This document shows positions 60,412 to 64,000 of a DNA stretch of 64,000 bases, one piece after another; position 1 is the stretch's first letter, and every line of letters begins with the position of its first letter. The stretch is from Ceratothoa steindachneri (Eukaryota; Arthropoda; Malacostraca; Isopoda; Cymothoidae). The DNA lies in the NCBI GenBank assembly GCA_963969495.1, contig OZ018326.1:179283497-179347496 (forward strand), read 5' to 3'. The notes under the pieces are model-generated. The model ran no database searches. It was not told where the DNA came from and was given only the letters and a program-made list of their open reading frames with translations. Position numbers and translations under genes: made by a program.

Positions 60412-63400
60412 TGAAGTGACGGATTATCTGGCATGACAGGAACAAGTCCACGACATTGCCGCCATTACGTATAGCGCTCGCCAGATAAAATCTTTCGGAT
60501 GAGCATCTTCCCCGCTCAGCGACCCCATATCTGGGCTTTGTCGCCTCGCTCCGGGGATGGCTATGGGTATGAAATCTTTCGAAGTTTATCAATACGAACT
60601 GACTCAAAGCCTTGCGAACAACTATTGAAAAATCCCCCGCCCCCCCAACCCCAAAGTTCTTATGAATTCGGCTGCCCGTGTCCATTCGTGACTGGTCTCT
60701 TCTGGGCGCCAAAAATGTTCGCATTAATGAATCTCGAATTTCACGACTAAATTTTACAAATTTGGAAAAACAAAACTAATTCACTTTATATAAAAGAGGG
60801 GGGAGAGGAAACTTGAAAAAAGGAAACTTGTAAAAAAAAGGAAACTTGAAATGGGGAGTATGATACAGAATAAGTGAAAGTACAAAACATATGGAAGGGG
60901 GGAAAAATTGAACGGACAGTTGTATGTAGGTACACGACACATCGATTTGCTTCGTAACAATAAGTTATGAACCGATAAATGTACGACGTCAAGATGTAGA
61001 TAAAACCAACGAGGCCACTCGAAAAAGCATAAAAATCTGAATAAACCCCATGATATTGTATTCTTCTAAATTTCATTTATTATTTATTAGCCGAAAGAAA
61101 TCAAGATCTTTTTAAGAATCTTTTGGGATCATTCTCCTTCGGGTTCATGGCCGTCAGAGCTGATATTAAAACAAGTGTTTTTTTTATTAAGAATTAAATA
61201 TTTTTGCATGTTTTTTGTCTATTTCTTTCATTTTCTTCTTCACATAGGGGGGCGCAATCATTTATTTACACCTTTTATTATCTACCGAGCGGAAAAAAAT
61301 ATACGTATGTGATTTATTAAGACGAGAGCGTAGTGACAAAGATAAAACGATAGGTATGGTTCTAACCATCAACTAAGAGGGCCCATGCCTTTGTTACGTA
61401 CCTTCCGGTCCCCTACTAGAACACATCTTTAAACACTTTCTCCCGTGTTTTAGTTAATTAACAAAATCCCAATATGGGTGTGGACAGCGTAAGGTTTCAT
61501 AAGTCCAAGAATAAAGGCATTATTTGAGGCAATAAACAATACCTTGCGGTGGTTTTCCATAATATGACACATTCTAAGTAATCTATTAAATTTTTTCGCA
61601 TGTAATTGGATCTTTTAATGCATGCAGAGGTGGAGAAGAGAGAAAAAAAGATATAAAATCAAAGGAATTTTAAAATAAAAGCATAAGAAGAGCTAAACAA
61701 TCTAAATGCTGGAGCCAGTATGGGAGGTTTTGGGGTCCAGGATCATTCGTCCCCAAAATAAATTTACTCTAAAGTACAAATTTGAACTCCCAAGTAGGGT
61801 GAATATTCAAATTAAGTTTGTTAACTTAAGTAATTACTTGAGTACATAAGTATATAGTCACTTAATTTTCACTGGCGTGTTTGACTCAAGGCTTGGAATA
61901 AAAATATTCAGTTAATATTCTACCAGCATTGGAGGAAATCCTATTCGAATCATGAATATATGAAATCAGTACATTATTAAGCCATCGGAGTCAAAGGCCA
62001 ATAATAAAGGAAAAAAGAAGAGGATTCTATTCACAAGAGCTTTGCCGCAGATCCGATCAAAGAAGGGGTAAACGAGAGAATTTTTAGGGGGAGGGGGAAT
62101 TACTGAAAGACCCAATTTAGGTAATTGTGTAGAGTTTCCACGGATCCGAGTCCTAGCTTATTTTGTGCTATTTTTCCTAGCTACTTTTTCTGAGCTGAAA
62201 TCTATGTAGAGGAATTTTATGGCGATTTTCGATTATATAATGGGGGGCCCCCCAGACCCTCCTTCCAAATGATTTAAATCTCAGGATCATCGTAGCCCCC
62301 CCCCCCCCGATGAGCCGTCCCTCAAAATAAGCTAGAATCGCATCAGCGCATACTCGCCACATACCTAAATGTATCGTTGAGCCTGACGTAACATCGTAAA
62401 CAAACTACGCAGTGGAAAACTTCCAGAAAATTTTGAGGAAATGTGTAAATACGGAGTGAAAGGGAAGGATTCAGGTCATCAACAACGTTATTAAACCCTT
62501 ATGTATATTTAAGGTGGAAAGTAAGCAAGTGGAGACTGAATGGAAAACAGGTGCAAATTGGGTACACATTTTGACACCGAGAATCCTAAAAAAAGAAACC
62601 GCTTTATCCAAAATTAGATGACCTTATTATGTTTGTAATTATTCAAATTGCTATTTTAATTTCAATAGTAAAATATACTTAAAGATTCGTATCCCAACAA
62701 AACAAGTAAATACAATTATATAGTACAATATCCAGTGATAAAAAGAGAAAATGGTTAAATACTGTATAAGTATTTTTTCGATAACAGCACAAAAAATCAC
62801 TTCGCTGGTTCGTCAGTTAATTAAATCCATTGAAAGAAAAGGACAAGGTCGGCAGGGACAGGCTATGCAGGTATTTCTCGCTGTTCAGTCTTACAAACAC
62901 TGGAAGAATCAGAGTACCCAACAAGGACCTGCTGCTGACAAGTGCTGCAAATGATAAAGTTTATCAAAACACACGTACCGACTTAGCGTTGGCATCCTTA
63001 AACTGATGACTTCTTGTAAGGCAGCTATCAAGTATCACCAATAAGTGGAGGCACCAACAGGACTCATCGGGGCAAATCCGCCTCTTCGAACCCTTGTCCC
63101 AGACTGCTGAAGGTGCGTTTACGCGAGTCACCAAACAACGCCACAACCCGCATCAACCACAAAATTACGTTGCTTTCACTTCAACTTCTCCGCATTGACT
63201 GACCAAAGGCCCAATTTGCTTCCCCCTCCCCCAAACTTCTTTTATATCTCCCACGCCTTCCAATTTCTTTTTCGGATGTCCCCACCCAACTTCCCTTGGG
63301 CCCCCAGCATGGACCCCAAGGTTTGGTGCAAGCCCAAACCGCCAGCGCCTTGCCAAAAGGCGCCTCTGAAACCGACTTGGGCAAAAGGCGACGGTCATTG

Positions 63401-64000
63401 GGAGAGGGAAACAAAAGAACGAAGAGAGAGAGAGAGAGAGAGAGAAGGATATTTGGCATGTTAAGTAACCTCTATTGCCTAAAGGGAAGTAAAACGAAAT
63501 ATAGGCCTACTTACTTTCGGGGAACCTTTTTTTAGGCCTTTTAATATCTAGTTTATGGCCGAATGCACTCGCACGCCATTGAATCAATCTCTGTCCACAG
63601 TTGGATACGCTCAGGTGATTAACTGACTTCAGCTCAGGACCCGGCGGGAACCGACCGGGAGGAATTTAGGATGCAGCCCGAGCACCGATTCCCCCTCCCC
63701 TAATTAACGGGTCCAATCGCCACTCGCGCCATACCTGCACGACAATCCGCAATGACGTGAATGTGTTGGACGGGAACGAAAAGAAGTCTCATTCCTTTTA
63801 TAACTTACGTTTTTAGCGAAACATCCACTCTTCATTCTGGTCAGCCTTACCACTTAACTGTTTTGTTGCCCCCCCCCCCCCCACACCTTCTTTCCGTAGC
63901 CAATATCCTCCCCCATAAAAAATATGTTAAAATGCCCATAATCTTGACTATGCTCTGTACCTCTCGCATTTTGCCACCACCCAGCCTGAAAAAAAAAGGA
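60405..64000. other. no firm gene to the end of the window
   Basis: A possible LTR-element primer-binding site lies near 60697-60716 on the minus strand. A C13 run lies near 62296, a (GA)n run at 63423-63445 and a C13 run near 63870. The region 63180-63420 is GC-richer, with short overlapping open frames on both strands. Nothing could be assigned. Confidence 0.4.

Overview
This is a 64 kb piece of an animal nuclear genome, most likely an arthropod and plausibly a crustacean. The evidence is an AT-rich background, very long (TA)n arrays, many minisatellites, tRNA-derived and 5S-derived SINEs, and a dense mix of decayed mariner/Tc1, hAT-like, TTAA-flanked, Helitron-like, Ty3/gypsy and non-LTR elements. 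The arthropod or crustacean placement is an inference from the repeat repertoire; no host gene was found that could fix the taxon. There is no operon structure, CRISPR array, true rRNA gene or true tRNA gene.

Host coding content is nearly absent. The best candidate is one internal exon on the minus strand (562-856). It has good splice sites and a single frame break in an A10 run, but the protein is unrecognised. A second coding-like open frame without an ATG (58932-59480, +) is also unrecognised. The rest is transposon remains, tandem repeats and plain intergenic or intronic sequence.

Layout. 1-2.3 kb: candidate exon, then a 93-bp higher-order minisatellite. 2.8-5.3 kb: two more minisatellites and an inverted pair of Helitron-like 3' ends. 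5.4-9.0 kb: a TTAA-flanked inverted-repeat element carrying a nested L2/Rex-like LINE. 9.3-9.8 kb: 83-bp minisatellite. 13.7-15.3 kb: complete but dead Tc1 element. 15.3-16.4 kb: solo LTR. 17.35-18.6 kb: complete dead mariner. 20.3-22.6 kb: a repeat array and fragments of Tc1 and LINE. 22.8-24.7 kb: two different solo LTRs 23 bp apart, each with an exact 5-bp target duplication. 25.3-28 kb: decayed LINE. 28.3-31 kb: foldback sequence, transposase fragments and a mariner-type element next to a LINE endonuclease fragment. 33.3-36 kb: AGT/AGC array and a 53-bp minisatellite. 36.3-39.1 kb: a fairly young mariner-type element sitting inside a (TA)n tract, followed by a jockey/CR1-like LINE. 40.9-42.3 kb: tRNA-Arg-type SINE and a gypsy pol relic. 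47-49 kb: hAT MITE and a 32-bp minisatellite. 52.9-60.4 kb: internally deleted mariner, (TA)n blocks, 5S-type SINE, an inverted hAT-like pair, a solo LTR, a second SINE and a second LINE fragment. 60.4-64 kb: nothing firm.

The elements do not work together. The window records layered insertions: microsatellites and older elements served as landing sites for later ones. No coherent new functional system was found. The items most worth checking are the candidate exon, the ATG-less open frame, the 5S/B-box composite SINE, and the mariner-type element with unusually wide spacing between catalytic residues.
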